Shown here: piece after piece, positions 1 to 8,545 of the stretch
Position numbering within the stretch: position 1 is the stretch's first letter
Layout of the letters: every line of letters begins with the position of its first letter
Assembly: GCA_963788125.1 (NCBI GenBank)
Contig: CAWBFN010000002.1
Span: 1,240,001 to 1,304,000, forward strand
DNA length: 64,000 nucleotides
Direction: 5' to 3'
Source: Bog-473 sp963788125
GTDB lineage: Bacteria; Actinomycetota; Acidimicrobiia; Acidimicrobiales; RAAP-2
Program-made: the position numbers and the translations under genes
The notes under the pieces: generated by a model
Told to the model about the DNA's origin: nothing
The model's input: only the letters and a program-made list of their open reading frames with translations
The model's database searches: none

Positions 1-516
1 TGATCCATCCAGAAGATCAACGAGCCGCGCTGCCACTTCCCAGGCGGCAACCGGTTGAAGGAGAAATCCGGACGGGAGCGGCGCGAGCGGCGATCGCTGC
101 AACGCCCGCAACAGCCTGGCGGCCAGCTCGTGAAACTGGGTCGCCCGCAGGATCGTGGACGCCACCGGCGATTCGGCGATCAGCTCCTCACAGCGCAACT
201 TCTGGCGGTAGTAGCCAAAGGGAATGTCGTCGATCCCGACGATCGACACGTACAAGAGATGCCTGGTCTCTGGTGGCATGAACTCCAAAAGGGTCCGGGT
301 CTGCACAACGTCGTTGCGGCCGGAGGCGGCATGAATGACCGAATCGACGCCCTGCATTGCGGCCGCCACCCCCACGCCCGTCTTGAGATCACCCAGGTGT
401 GTCCCTCGACTAAGGCTGCGTGAGAGCACCCTGACGTCGTGCCCCAGACCCTTTAGCTGACTCACCACGTGGCGGCCAAGGGTGCCTGAGCCGCCGGTCA
501 CCAAAACGCTTGCCAT
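1..516 (-). CDS. NAD(P)-binding NmrA/SDR-like protein, partial
   Basis: Reading leftwards from an ATG at 516, this frame stays open to the window edge, so 172 codons are visible and the C-terminus is missing. The N-terminus MASVLVTGGSGTLGR carries the glycine-rich dinucleotide-binding motif (GGSGTLG, residues 8-14) followed by a typical beta-alpha-beta pattern. About residue 112 there is a Tyr followed by Arg-Gln-Lys (YYRQK), close to the YxxxK of atypical SDRs. Such proteins are NAD(P)H-dependent reductases or redox sensors of about 250-290 residues in the cytoplasm. The substrate is unknown. The gene appears to be transcribed alone, away from the next minus-strand gene. Confidence 0.8.
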   Translation of the reverse strand, partial: MASVLVTGGSGTLGRHVVSQLKGLGHDVRVLSRSLSRGTHLGDLKTGVGVAAAMQGVDSVIHAASGRNDVVQTRTLLEFMPPETRHLLYVSIVGIDDIPFGYYRQKLRCEELIAESPVASTILRATQFHELAARLLRALQRSPLAPLPSGFLLQPVAAWEVAARLVDLLDGS

Positions 517-643
517 AACGCCACTGTATGACTGCGGGGCTCATCGTCATCGATGGAGTGAATGCGGAGGCACCGTCCGTGTCACATATGCGTGCCAATG
601 AGCCACAGGGCGGATTCAAGCGGTCCACCCGAGTCCGGCATCG

Positions 644-1186
644 TTAGGGGACGCGGCCAGTAATCGCAACGATACGGTCGAGTTGTGATGCGTCGGGAGA
701 AACCTCTACTGGAGGACCCCATAAGTCCGGCACCGGAGCATTGGGGACGAACACGGCCACATGGTCAAAGCACACCTGCACGGTCGGCTCTGGAAGATCG
801 AACGGCTGGTCAGTGGCATTTGCCAAGTCCCAGCCGTGGACGACCAACTCCGTGAGAGTGATTTTGCCCCACGTCGTGTTGGAGAGATCCGATCCCGGCA
901 CGTTACCGGTGCCCTCCCACGCCGCCGGGTCGTCCCATGCCTTACCCAGTGTCCGCACATGCTGTATGACAATGTTCTGCCAGTCTGGTTTGAGAGTTGA
1001 ATAGCCGGCCTCGGGAAGGTCGCGGCCGAGAGCGAGCGCCGTTGCTCCCAGAACCACCAGATCGACATGGTCGATGAGATCGCCGACGGTGTATTCAATG
1101 CACGGGGTAGGAGCTACAAGCTGCTCATTCGCAATACCCGAGACCACCTCGATCATCTGTTCGCATGCTGGTTTGAGGTCAATCAT
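644..1186 (-). CDS. TIGR03086-type DinB/mycothiol-dependent-fold protein
   Basis: A 180-residue protein with the layout of the TIGR03086 family of putative metal-binding proteins, related to the mycothiol-dependent maleylpyruvate isomerase and DinB folds. The N-terminal pattern of TPCIEYTVGDLIDHV (residues about 27-41) matches the Pro-Cys-x-x-W/Y-x-V-x-x-L-x-x-H block of the family, where the His is a metal ligand. A second His in ELVVHGWDLA supplies the conserved HxWD-like block. These four-helix proteins occur in mycothiol-producing actinobacteria, and the reaction of this subfamily is not established. Two further members of the broader fold occur in the window near 36 and 37 kb. Confidence 0.85.
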   Translation of the reverse strand: MIDLKPACEQMIEVVSGIANEQLVAPTPCIEYTVGDLIDHVDLVVLGATALALGRDLPEAGYSTLKPDWQNIVIQHVRTLGKAWDDPAAWEGTGNVPGSDLSNTTWGKITLTELVVHGWDLANATDQPFDLPEPTVQVCFDHVAVFVPNAPVPDLWGPPVEVSPDASQLDRIVAITGRVP

Positions 1187-1493
1187 GGTCCGTCCTTAGA
1201 CGTATCGATCTCCCGCAGGCTAACGCCCGATGCTGGCGTTCAAGGTGCCGTACTGCCCACCGAACCGGCGTTATGGGCTACCTCAGGCGGTACGCTTCTG
1301 CAAGCAACCCAGGAATGGTGCGGCATTTGTCCGAAAAAAGCAAACGGCGTCGGGCGCATCTCACTTACAGCCCGGCGGAGCCGAGGCCTTTCCGAGCCTG
1401 GCTGCATGAAGACTGGGAGCGACCAGGACCACCGAAGACCCTTCCTCCGGGAAGCGTTGTTCAACTCATGCCCGATCACCTCGGTGATCTCCG
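1187..1493. other. gap without a convincing gene
   Basis: No frame on either strand shows a recognisable protein or a good start with a ribosome binding site here. The stretch separates the DinB-fold gene on the minus strand from a short plus-strand coding remnant that begins at 1494. Confidence 0.4.
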
Positions 1494-1703
1494 GTGTGGG
1501 GATTGGATTGGCAAAACCCGCCACTATTGAAACTGCTCGTGGCGTGGCAAGATGACTTCGGCGATCACAGCGACGGTAACTGGCTCCCCGAAGACTGGGA
1601 CAGGTGGGTGGCCGAAGGGAAGCGACTCGCCAACCCCGTTGCGCCGGAACTTGGGCCCTCAGTGGTCCTCAAACTTGATCCGGAGCTAGAGGACAGAACT
1701 TAA
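1494..1703 (+). CDS. short hypothetical protein, possibly a 3' remnant
   Basis: A 69-codon frame from a GTG encodes an acidic, Trp-rich peptide (AWQDDFGDHSDGNWLPEDW, then a WVAEGKRLANPVAPELGP block). It reads like the C-terminal half of small actinobacterial hypothetical proteins that carry a D-W-x-R-W-x-x-x-G-x-x-L motif. No Shine-Dalgarno sequence precedes the GTG and an in-frame TGA lies three codons upstream, so either the start is non-standard or the 5' part has been lost. The function is unknown. I favour a gene remnant over an intact gene. Confidence 0.35.
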   Translation: MWGLDWQNPPLLKLLVAWQDDFGDHSDGNWLPEDWDRWVAEGKRLANPVAPELGPSVVLKLDPELEDRT

Positions 1704-1807
1704 CCGACGATAGGGGGCAGACCCCGTAGTTGCACCGATGATTTGATTTGCCATGCGTCGTCACTACTGATGATCAGACAAGAAGTTCACACGGAAAGGT
1801 CCGCTAC

Positions 1808-2407
1808 GTGTCTAAATCGGTGCTCTACATGTCGATGTCGCTTGATGGATACATCGCAGGCCCCAATGATCGACCCGGCAATCCCGGCGGTGACGACTTT
1901 ATGAGGCTGCACGAGTGGTACGGCTTTGCTGCAGACGCTGGGCCAACCGAGGAAACTATTGATTCGGCGGAGATGGGCAAACACTTTCTTGACGAAATCA
2001 AGGAAACCGGTGCTGTCCTCTCCGGTCGCAATACTGTGGAACAGACCGATCACTGGGGCGGTGATCACCACAATGGCGTCCCAATCTTTGTCCCCAGTCA
2101 CCGGCCGCCGGGGCTGTCGGTCGCCAAGTATCCATTGGTGACCTATGTAGCGGATGGGATCGCCAGCGCGATGGCGCAGGCGAAGGCCGCCGCAGGTGAC
2201 CGCAACGTCCTGGTACATGGCGCGGCCACGGCGCAGGCGGCACTTGCGGCAGGTGTCCTCGACGAGTTGCAGATTCATCAGGTCCCGGTGCTGTTCGCCA
2301 GCGGGCGCAGACTATTCGAAGTGTTGCCGGAGAGGATCGAATTGGAGATCGTACGAGTGATCGACACCCCAGAAGCCACCCACATCCGATACCGCATCGC
2401 CTCTTGA
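1808..2407 (+). CDS. dihydrofolate reductase-like (RibD C-terminal domain) protein
   Basis: A 199-residue protein of the RibD C-terminal/bifunctional deaminase-reductase fold (PF01872). The opening VSKSVLYMSMSLDGYIAGPN is diagnostic, with MSLDGYIAGPN forming the N-terminal strand and loop. Further hallmarks are the LSGRNTVEQT segment and a late HGAATAQAALAAGVLDELQI block, equivalent to the nucleotide-binding Gly and the D-E-L strand. The GTG at 1808 is preferred over upstream starts because GGAAAGG lies about seven bases before it and homologues begin at this point. Members are NADPH-dependent reductases, most with unknown substrates. It is a stand-alone gene. Confidence 0.9.
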   Translation: MSKSVLYMSMSLDGYIAGPNDRPGNPGGDDFMRLHEWYGFAADAGPTEETIDSAEMGKHFLDEIKETGAVLSGRNTVEQTDHWGGDHHNGVPIFVPSHRPPGLSVAKYPLVTYVADGIASAMAQAKAAAGDRNVLVHGAATAQAALAAGVLDELQIHQVPVLFASGRRLFEVLPERIELEIVRVIDTPEATHIRYRIAS

Positions 2408-2717
2408 CCGTCGGCTTGTCCACACGCCCGAAAGTGCCGAAGGGCCTGACCTCGGCCCGGCGTTTAGGGCGACCTCCGGAGTGATCAACCAATTGTTGAA
2501 AGAATTGCATCTCCCGCAAGACTTGTCCGACCCCACCTGCGTTGGACTCCGACCGAACGGGCTCGAAGTGGCGACGACACAACAGATCCGCATACGTGAG
2601 ACCCGCATGTTGTTGATTTATCCAGATTTCCTACCTTATTTGTATAAATACTTCGGAAGCCGATGGGCAGTAGCGTCGCGGCACCATTGACCCATCGAGA
2701 ATGATCGGCGGAACGGA
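2408..2717. other. intergenic region with an AT-rich upstream stretch
   Basis: No gene is seen. Bases about 2605-2655 are strikingly AT-rich for this genome and include the inverted repeat TATTTGTATAAATA (2637-2650 region). This sits just upstream of the sulfotransferase gene and probably holds its promoter or an operator. I could not fit a well-spaced -35/-10 pair. Confidence 0.4.
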
Positions 2718-3338
2718 ATGACGCTAAAGGTTGTAGGTGCCGGAGTCGGTCGTACGGGTACCCATTCATTGAAGATCGCCCTCGAACAATTGTTGGGCGG
2801 CCCGTGCCATCACATGGTCGAGATCCTCGGGGATCCGAACCAAGCTCCAGGCTGGATCGACGCTATCGAAGGCCGACCCGTTGACTGGGCAATGATGCCT
2901 GCTGGCTATGTCTCTCTTGTCGACTGGCCCGGTTGTTCATTCTGGCCCGAGCTGTCAGCCGCTAACCCGGACGCGCTCGTGTTGCTTTCGGTGCGAGATC
3001 CGGAATCTTGGTACCGCAGCGCATCGAACACAATCTTTCAATCATTTGACAAGGTTCCGCCGGAGTTGGCGCCCTGGATGGCTGCTGTCGTTCAGCTCCT
3101 ACGCGATCGCTTCAGTGATGCGTTTGAAGACCCCATCGTCATGATGGACGCGTACGAGCGGCACAACGAAGCGGTTCGGCAAAGTGTCCCCGGCGACCGC
3201 CTGCTGGAATGGTCCCCGTCTGACGGGTGGGATCCCATCTGCGACCGGCTGGGACTCGAAGTGCCAAGCGAGCCATTCCCACTTACGAATACGACCGACG
3301 AGTTCCGCGCAATGATTGGGATGCCAGCGATCTCCTGA
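2718..3338 (+). CDS. sulfotransferase family protein
   Basis: A 206-residue protein with the sulfotransferase P-loop-like PAPS-binding motif GVGRTGTHSLKIAL (residues about 9-22) at the extreme N-terminus. The second PAPS-contact region, VLLSVRDPESWYRSA (about 91-105), contains the Arg-Asp and Ser that bind the 3'-phosphate. The size and the MTLKVVGAGVGRTGT opening match the sulfotransferase family often annotated in actinobacteria and cyanobacteria. It would transfer sulfate from PAPS to a hydroxyl of an unknown metabolite. PAPS could come from the cysD-cysNC genes at 40.4-43.2 kb. ATG start at 2718 with a weak CGGAACGGA upstream. Confidence 0.85.
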   Translation: MTLKVVGAGVGRTGTHSLKIALEQLLGGPCHHMVEILGDPNQAPGWIDAIEGRPVDWAMMPAGYVSLVDWPGCSFWPELSAANPDALVLLSVRDPESWYRSASNTIFQSFDKVPPELAPWMAAVVQLLRDRFSDAFEDPIVMMDAYERHNEAVRQSVPGDRLLEWSPSDGWDPICDRLGLEVPSEPFPLTNTTDEFRAMIGMPAIS

Positions 3339-3492
3339 CCGGTTCGGCGGGGACCCCTGCCTCGGTCAGTCTGGGTTCAAGCTTATCCACGGCCTCGACG
3401 GCATCGCCATCCGCCACGACGCTGAACCTCCGCAGGGTCACCCACGTCTGCCGGAGGCCGCGCCTCAAGCCGGCGTTGTGGGGCAGGTCAGA

Positions 3493-3861
3493 TCACGGGT
3501 CAGATGTGTCATCCCTCACGTTCTCTCGCCACTTCGCGGTTTCTGCCTCCGTCATAGGTTCTCCCCACAGCTCATCGCAAAAATCCGCATATTGATCCAC
3601 CCGGAACCCGGTGCTGGCATTCAGGGGGACGCGGACATGCATCCACCACCGCTTCCAGCGCAGCCAGCGCTTCACCGGGTGTTGCTCCCACCCCGACAGC
3701 AATGGTCGGGTTGCGGAACCAGTCACGGAGTTCGCCATCGTCACCGTTGGCTTCTGGGGGGAACTCATCGGGATGACACGGCATGCTGCCCAACCGCCGC
3801 CTTCGTAGATGCCGCCATGCCTGGCTTTAAAGAACAATCGCGGGTAGCGGCCCGGTTCCAT
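3493..3861 (-). pseudogene. frameshifted conserved hypothetical gene
   Basis: Protein-like sequence continues through this region only if the frame is changed twice. The N-terminal part (ARHGGIYEGGGWAAC) is in the frame starting with ATG at 3861. The middle part (HPDEFPPEANGDDGELRDW and EALAALEAVVDAC) is in another frame that is open from about 3793 to 3572. The C-terminal part (DQYADFCDELWGEPM) returns to the first frame and stops at 3493. The shifts fall near 3785 and 3650. Either the gene is decayed or the assembly carries two indels. The restored product would be about 120 residues, acidic and Trp-rich, of unknown function. Confidence 0.5.
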
Positions 3862-4035
3862 TTGGTCGAGGGTAGGGCACGGTCAGGAGGGACCGACAGT
3901 GTCCCCCAAGGTGTCGGTCAACCGCACCCGGTCCCGGCGAACTGATACCCGGAAGGCGCTGAGCTGAGAGGATGGAGCGGTGCTGATCGCCTCATCCTCT
4001 CAGGTGAAGGTCACCAGCGGTGGGGTCCCGTCCGA

Positions 4036-4776
4036 ATGGCACCAACCGAACTCAGTCGACCGCCGGAAGTGACGGGCTTGATCACGGATTCGGCAGGTAA
4101 GGGCGAGCGGCCTCGCAGCCGTTCGATACGGGTCCTGGTACTCATCCTGGCCTGGGCCGCCCTGACCGGACTCCTGATCGCGGCCGGCGTGGGCGTCACG
4201 CATTCCAACTCGGTCAACGCATTCGACCGCCACGTGACGTCCGTTGTGGTCGCTCACCGGACCCCGGCGCTCAACGAGGTCATGAAAGCCGTGACCTGGC
4301 TCGGTTCGTGGGTTGCGCTCGTGGCGACCGAGATCCTCTTGGGAGTCCTTGCTCGCCGCCGGCGCCTTCCGATGGTCGCCGTGGTTCTCGCGGTCATCGC
4401 TTGGGCGGGGGAGAACGGTGGCGTAACGTTGGCTAAGCATGTAGTCGGGCGGGACCGCCCACCGCAGGATCTCCGGCTGGTCTCGGCGCACGGTTGGTCG
4501 TGGCCATCTGGTCACACTGCCGTCGCCCTCCTATTGTTCACCACTCTGGCCCTTGTGGTGGTGGCGATCACCCCAAGACTGGGCTACAGAACGCTGGCGT
4601 GGGTACTGGCGGCGTTTGCAGTGGCGGCGGTGGCGTTCTCACGAGTTGAGTTGGGTGTCCATTGGACCACCGACGTGATCGCAAGCATGATCTTCGTCAG
4701 CGCGTGGCTGGTGGTTCTCGTTGCTTTGTTCGCTTCGGATATTCGCCCGAAGCGCATGGACGCCGAAGCTGACTGA
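4036..4776 (+). CDS. PAP2-family membrane phosphatase
   Basis: A 246-residue integral membrane protein of the type 2 phosphatidic acid phosphatase family. The three catalytic signatures are present in order: KHVVGRDRPP (residues about 133-142, KX6RP), PSGHT (about 157-161) and SRVELGVHWTTDV (about 199-211, SR-x5-H-x3-D). Hydrophobic segments lie at about 34-55, 80-105, 115-132, 160-190 and 215-240, which fits the usual six-helix topology with the active site at the outer face. It probably dephosphorylates a lipid phosphate or isoprenoid diphosphate. ATG start at 4036. No functional neighbours are apparent. Confidence 0.9.
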   Translation: MAPTELSRPPEVTGLITDSAGKGERPRSRSIRVLVLILAWAALTGLLIAAGVGVTHSNSVNAFDRHVTSVVVAHRTPALNEVMKAVTWLGSWVALVATEILLGVLARRRRLPMVAVVLAVIAWAGENGGVTLAKHVVGRDRPPQDLRLVSAHGWSWPSGHTAVALLLFTTLALVVVAITPRLGYRTLAWVLAAFAVAAVAFSRVELGVHWTTDVIASMIFVSAWLVVLVALFASDIRPKRMDAEAD

Positions 4777-4890
4777 AGCGACGTGTCCTGGGAGCCCGCA
4801 GAAGCCGAGGGGGTGCGGCAGGCTGCACACCGGAGCCGCCACCGCGTCCTTGTCCTGACGGTTGCATACGCCCCTCTCACACGTGCGATT

Positions 4891-4926
4891 CCGTATCCCC
4901 GAAGTGCCGGTATGGGCTGGCCCCCC
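4891..4926. repeat. dispersed repeat, copy 1
   Basis: This 36-base stretch, containing GAAGTGCCGGTATGGGCTGG, matches another stretch at 12040-12075 at roughly three quarters of positions, sharing AAGTGCCGG then TGGGCT and a C-run. Bases just downstream (about 4912-4956) can fold, pairing TGGGCTGGCC with GGCCTAGCCC. It lies at the 3' end of the minus-strand gene 4932-5186 and may serve as its terminator. It could also be an insertion-sequence end or a REP-like element. Confidence 0.4.
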
Positions 4927-4931
4927 AACAT

Positions 4932-5186
4932 TCAAACCAGCGGCCTAGCCCCAACCAACTCCCCGGTGTGCAGCTCACATGACCAGATGGGTTTCCAACC
5001 CGTGGCGTACTGGTCACGACCCCTCCAGGAGACGGGGCCCATACAGCGGCCCGCCTGGCCTGAGGGTTTCTCGTACACGAACCGCCAGCACCGGCCCGGC
5101 ATGGCGAAGATCCCCGGAGCCACCGTGCCGACGATTCCGAGCTGGTCGACGCCGCTATTGAGCGTCGGGAGGGCGAACAGCTGCAT
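4932..5186 (-). CDS. small Cys/Trp-containing hypothetical protein
   Basis: An 84-residue reading frame from ATG 5186, MQLFALPTLNSG onward. It contains a Cys-Trp pair and a later RCMGPVSWRGRDQYATGWKP stretch followed by WSCELHTGELVGARPL. The pattern C-x-x-P-V-x-W-x-G-R ... W-S-C-x-x-H resembles small actinobacterial proteins with paired cysteines and a histidine that could bind a metal. The frame extends upstream to 5309, but that part lacks similar character. No Shine-Dalgarno sequence is visible at 5186, so leaderless or upstream initiation is possible. The function is unknown. Confidence 0.4.
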   Translation of the reverse strand: MQLFALPTLNSGVDQLGIVGTVAPGIFAMPGRCWRFVYEKPSGQAGRCMGPVSWRGRDQYATGWKPIWSCELHTGELVGARPLV

Positions 5187-5688
5187 GGTGGGAGGGTAGC
5201 GGCCACGGCAGGAGAGGATCTGCTGGGGCACTTGCACCAAGGGCAACAATCCTGACGCTCTGACGATGCTTCGGCAGAAGTCCCGTGCCGTGCCCGCCGA
5301 TCGAAGCATTTACGCCCGTGGATGGATCGAGCCGTTCGTGGTGAAATGATCGAGGGTGTATTCGTCGCTGAGGGCTTTGACTCTGAAGGACTACAACTGG
5401 TAGCCGACGGTGCCCTGGGGATCTGTGCGTGGTGAACCGACTCCGCGAAGCTGCTGGTACCGAATCCGACTGCGGCTGGTCTTGGTCCGCTGTTCACTCA
5501 AGCGATCTTCAGTGCCACGGGAGTAAGCATACGATTCACCAGCCCCGCCCCTTGCCGTAGGATCACGCCATGCGGCCGCTGGCGGCAGCGGTGATCCTGG
5601 GAGCGTGCTCGCCACCGTCGTCGTGCCTCTGGACATCACCGCGAAGTTCGGCGATGCTTAGCGACACGTCGAGTGAAGGGACCGTGAG
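5187..5688. other. gap with possible coding remnants
   Basis: No intact gene. Two short tracts look formerly coding. One around 5237-5348 on the plus strand contains RAVPADRSIYARGWIEPFVV. The other, at 5570-5662, starts like a lipoprotein (MRPLAAAVILGACS), but the protein-like sequence continues in a different frame (SVLATVVVPLDITAKFGDA). Neither has a full set of start, frame and ribosome binding site. Confidence 0.3.
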
Positions 5689-5955
5689 ATGATCGGCATC
5701 TACTTTCCAGCGTCAGCCATTACGGCTGAGCAGCACAATGCCGTGGACGCGAAGGTGAGCGCGAACGGACCACCCGAAGGCATGAAGCTTCACTCCGCCT
5801 TTCAAGAGGGCGACAAGCTCGCCATGTTCGATGTGTGGGAGAGCAAGGAGGCCTTCGAGGCCTTCGGCGCGAAGCTCATGCCGGTCCTCAAGGAGATGGG
5901 CCTGGAGTTGTCTGAGCCCATGTTCGTGGAGATGGTCGCCTTCGAGGTTCCCTAG
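5689..5955 (+). CDS. small dimeric alpha/beta-barrel (ABM-like) protein
   Basis: An 88-residue protein, MIGIYFPASAITAEQHN onward, with the beta-alpha-beta-beta-alpha-beta pattern of the dimeric alpha/beta barrel superfamily. The central FDVWESKEAFEAFGAKLMP segment resembles the conserved W-x-S-x-x-A-x-x-F motif of ABM/YdhR-like proteins. ATG 5689 is preceded by GAAGGGA at a suitable distance. Homologous actinobacterial proteins of about 90 residues are annotated as hypothetical. Some barrels of this fold are heme-degrading or quinone monooxygenases, but no specific active site is evident here. Confidence 0.75.
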   Translation: MIGIYFPASAITAEQHNAVDAKVSANGPPEGMKLHSAFQEGDKLAMFDVWESKEAFEAFGAKLMPVLKEMGLELSEPMFVEMVAFEVP

Positions 5956-6058
5956 TTCGGGGCGCCAGGCTGCCGCAGCTGTCGTCGGCGGACTCCGCCG
6001 CCGGCGGGCTGAACGTCGCCAGCCACAGCCCGCTTCAACGGCCGTAGCATGGCCGCCC

Positions 6059-6323
6059 ATGCGCAAGCTGGCAGCAGCGGTGGCCCTTGGTGCCCTGCTG
6101 CTCGCAGCGTGCAGTTCGGCACCGCAGGTCTCGCTCTCCAGAGATCAGCGGGCCGTGGGATGCTGTCAGGCATTCCGTCGCACAGGACAAGGTCGCACAG
6201 TGCACCGTCGCGCCCGACGTTACCGGGCCGTGCTTCGGAGCGCAGCCGACAACGCAGGCCATCGCGTGCGCAGCGAACACCCAGCAGTGCGAAAATACGA
6301 AGGGATTTCCTGAGCCGTACTGA
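6059..6323 (+). pseudogene. frameshifted small lipoprotein gene
   Basis: The sequence begins with a clear lipoprotein signal peptide, MRKLAAAVALGALLLAAC, with lipobox LAAC. It loses protein-like character after about residue 28. In the adjacent frame a Cys-rich mature domain continues (VAQDKVAQCTVAPD and CAANTQQCENTKGFPEPY) and stops at 6323. A single-base indel near 6140-6150 would join them into a secreted lipoprotein of about 87 residues with five or six Cys. This is either true decay or an assembly indel. The function is unknown. Confidence 0.45.
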
Positions 6324-6356
6324 AACGGCGGGACTTTTCGAACTCGACTATTCCCT

Positions 6357-6408
6357 TGTAGTCACCGGATCGAAGCGAAAAATGTAGTCACCGGATCGAA
6401 GCGAAAAT
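6357..6408. repeat. 26-bp direct repeat, two copies
   Basis: The unit TGTAGTCACCGGATCGAAGC plus GAAAA(A/T) occurs head to tail at 6357-6382 and 6383-6408 with one mismatch. IS21-family elements are known to carry short repeated sequences inside their ends and to begin with TG, and the truncated istB ends only about 250 bases away. I therefore suspect this is a leftover IS21 end. That is inference, since the matching opposite end is not present. Confidence 0.5.
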
Positions 6409-6602
6409 CTTCGAAATGTTTCCGTGAATCTCAGCTCGTATAGCGCTTCAGCCACGGGTCCCCGCAGCATTGTCTCAAACGTTTCGTGGGCGGTCCCCAC
6501 CCTCACATGTTTGCAGGGATCGGGTGTCTAGTGCGACCCAATCCCGACGTTAGGCGTTCGGGGGCAGTGTCAGCAGCGTACGGAAAGCCTAGGAATACCC
6601 CG

Positions 6603-7208
6603 TTATGGCCTGGCTATCAGCCAACGCCCAGCCATTAGAACTGGACCTCTTTGGCGGTTGGCTTCGGTGCGGTCGAACGGGGTGATGCCGACGTCGTCGA
6701 TGACCAAGATGGAGGGGGCGGTGTAGGTGCGGATCTTCTGGTTGAACGTCCCCTCGGCCCAGGCACTCACGAGTGCTTTGGTCATGTCCGTCGCTCCGGT
6801 GAAGTAGCCCCGATAACCGGCCTCCACCGCCTTGATCCCAAGTGCGATACCCAGATGGCTCTTGCCACAGCCCGGCCGGCCGAGAAGGAGGACCGGATGG
6901 CCATCGCGCACGAAGTCGAGCTCGGCCAGGTCGCCGATCACCTTGGGGTCGATGGAGGGCTGGAAGTCGAAATCGAACTCCTCGATGGTCTTGCGGAACG
7001 GGAAGTGGGCGAAGCGTAGGCGGGCCGAGAGCCGCCGGGCTCGGGTGGCGTCGACCTCGGCGGAGACCACCTTGGCCAAGAACTCGAGCGGGTCCGCCCC
7101 GCTGACCCTGGCCTCTTCGGCCAATTGGGCGAAGACCTCTTCGGTGCGGACGAGTTTCAAGTACCCGAGATCGGCCTTGATCGACTCGATGAGGGTGGTC
7201 TTGCTCAT
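6603..7208 (-). pseudogene. istB: IS21-family helper ATPase IstB, 3' truncated
   Basis: IstB assists the IstA transposase as an AAA+ ATPase. The start ATG at 7208 overlaps the end of istA by four bases, as in intact IS21 elements. Walker A is GRPGCGKSH (residues about 110-118) and Walker B is ILVIDDVGITPFDRTEAN (about 167-184). The family motif ends there. Normal IstB continues for about 70 residues past this point (F-x-V-I-x-R-R and TTN blocks), but here the frame runs into unrelated sequence (RQRGPVLMAGRWLIARP) and stops at 6603. The protein is 201 instead of about 260 residues, so it is very likely inactive. Confidence 0.85.
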
Positions 7209-8545
7209 GATGCACCTCCATCGCGCTCAAAACCGTCCGCTGTAATGCCCTCTCCGGCGATATCGCCGAAGCTCTGGAGGTCCGGGGCCGGGCCGATGGC
7301 GGCCATCGGGGCCAGATCCGGGACGGCCACGTCGTAGTCGCCCTCGCCGAGATCCACCGTGGCGACGGCACCGTTGCTTGCGACAACGGGCACGTCAGCG
7401 AGTACGCCGAGGCGGCGCCGCCCGAGCACCATCGCCTCGGCAGCACTCTTGTGCTCGGGTAGCCACTGGGGCGCAGAGCCCGGTGGTGCCACGAAGTGCA
7501 ACGCCATCAGCTCGCCCAAGAACCGCAGCTCAATCACGTTGTAGCCAATGGGTTGGCGGACCTCGACCAGTTTGCCGGCCAACGTTGGCGGGGCCGAGTA
7601 GTACACGGTGTCCCATTCGACGAGGGGAACACGGCCCACTCTTCGTGTCTCGCGCCGCGACGTGTCGAAGCGCACGGGAGGGAGGTGCCCGAGCAGCGGA
7701 CGCTCCACGGCCAGTCGTGCCGCCGGCGTCTCTTTGGTCGTGCCGTGCACGACGGCATGCACGTAGCGTTCCAGCCAACGCGGAGCGCGACGGTTCAGCT
7801 CACCGATGTCCTCGGGCGGATCCAGATCCATCTCGGAGAGAAAGCCACGCTTGAGATCCCGGAAGGGTCGCTCGACCTTTCCCTTGCGTTTGGCATCGCC
7901 GGCGTCACAGGCCTTGAGGGCCACGTCGTAGTGACGGGCGAAGCTGAGCGCGACGGGATGGAAGACGAAGCCCTTCGAGCGGGTCTGGCCGAGTTGGCCC
8001 ATGCGGTCGGTCCGCCCGACCGAGGCCACGCCCTCGGCCGCCTCGAAGAAGCGCACCAGACCCTCAAAGGTGTGGGGCTGGTCGATGGAAGGGGCGAACC
8101 ACCAGTGCTTGAAGCGGCTCCAGCACAAAACGGCGCCGAAGCAGTGCAGTTCGTGCTCCCAGCCCCACCGGCGGGCGAAGGTGTTGCAGTCGGACCAATC
8201 GAACTGGAATTCCTCGCCCGGCATGGTCTCGATGCGCATGGTGATCGCCACCGCGCCACGCGTGGGCCCGCGCACCGAGTGCAGGTAACGCGTCAGGGTC
8301 TGATACGAGCCCTCATAGCCCTCGGCTTCGATCACCCGCATGATCGAGCTGCCCTGGAGATCGCCATTGTGGGCCAGCAGCTGCGCCACCCGACCCCGCC
8401 AGCGCTCGTCGATGACCAGCTCGTTCTCGGGGACCGACCGCTTGGGCGGCGGCCCACCGTTCTTCAGCCACGACGACACCGTGGCCGGGTGAAAGCCGAG
8501 GTGCTCGGCGATCTGTTTGATCGTCCAGCCTCCGGCAAGGCGAGC
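6655..8545 (-). mobile_element. IS21-family insertion sequence remnant
   Basis: The istA-istB pair is intact in the middle but cut at both sides, at istB codon about 184 and at istA before its HTH. The right-hand edge sits inside the 3' end of a secreted hydrolase gene. No terminal inverted repeats or target duplication could be identified at the edges. The 26-bp direct repeat at 6357-6408 may be a leftover of the true end, with an internal deletion between it and istB. Confidence 0.75.
7205..8545 (-). pseudogene. istA: IS21-family transposase IstA, 5' truncated
   Basis: Transposase of the IS21 family. It retains the N-terminal helix-turn-helix (WTIKQIAEHLGFHPATVSSW) and the catalytic core: FQFDWSDC with the first Asp, a central Asp around GRTDRMGQLGQ, and the Glu within AGDAKRKGKVERPFRDLK. 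The C-terminal domain of the usual IstA follows. The residues that normally precede the HTH and the start codon are gone, because the frame fuses at about 8538-8547 to the tail of the upstream hydrolase gene. The continuation of the open frame to 8755 is hydrolase DNA read in the wrong frame. The element cannot be autonomous. Confidence 0.85.

Noticed and set aside
5570..5662. Short lipoprotein-like frame MRPLAAAVILGACS
   Set aside because: It has a lipobox-like start, but the frame ends after about 40 codons without a mature domain and there is no ribosome binding site. It may be a remnant.
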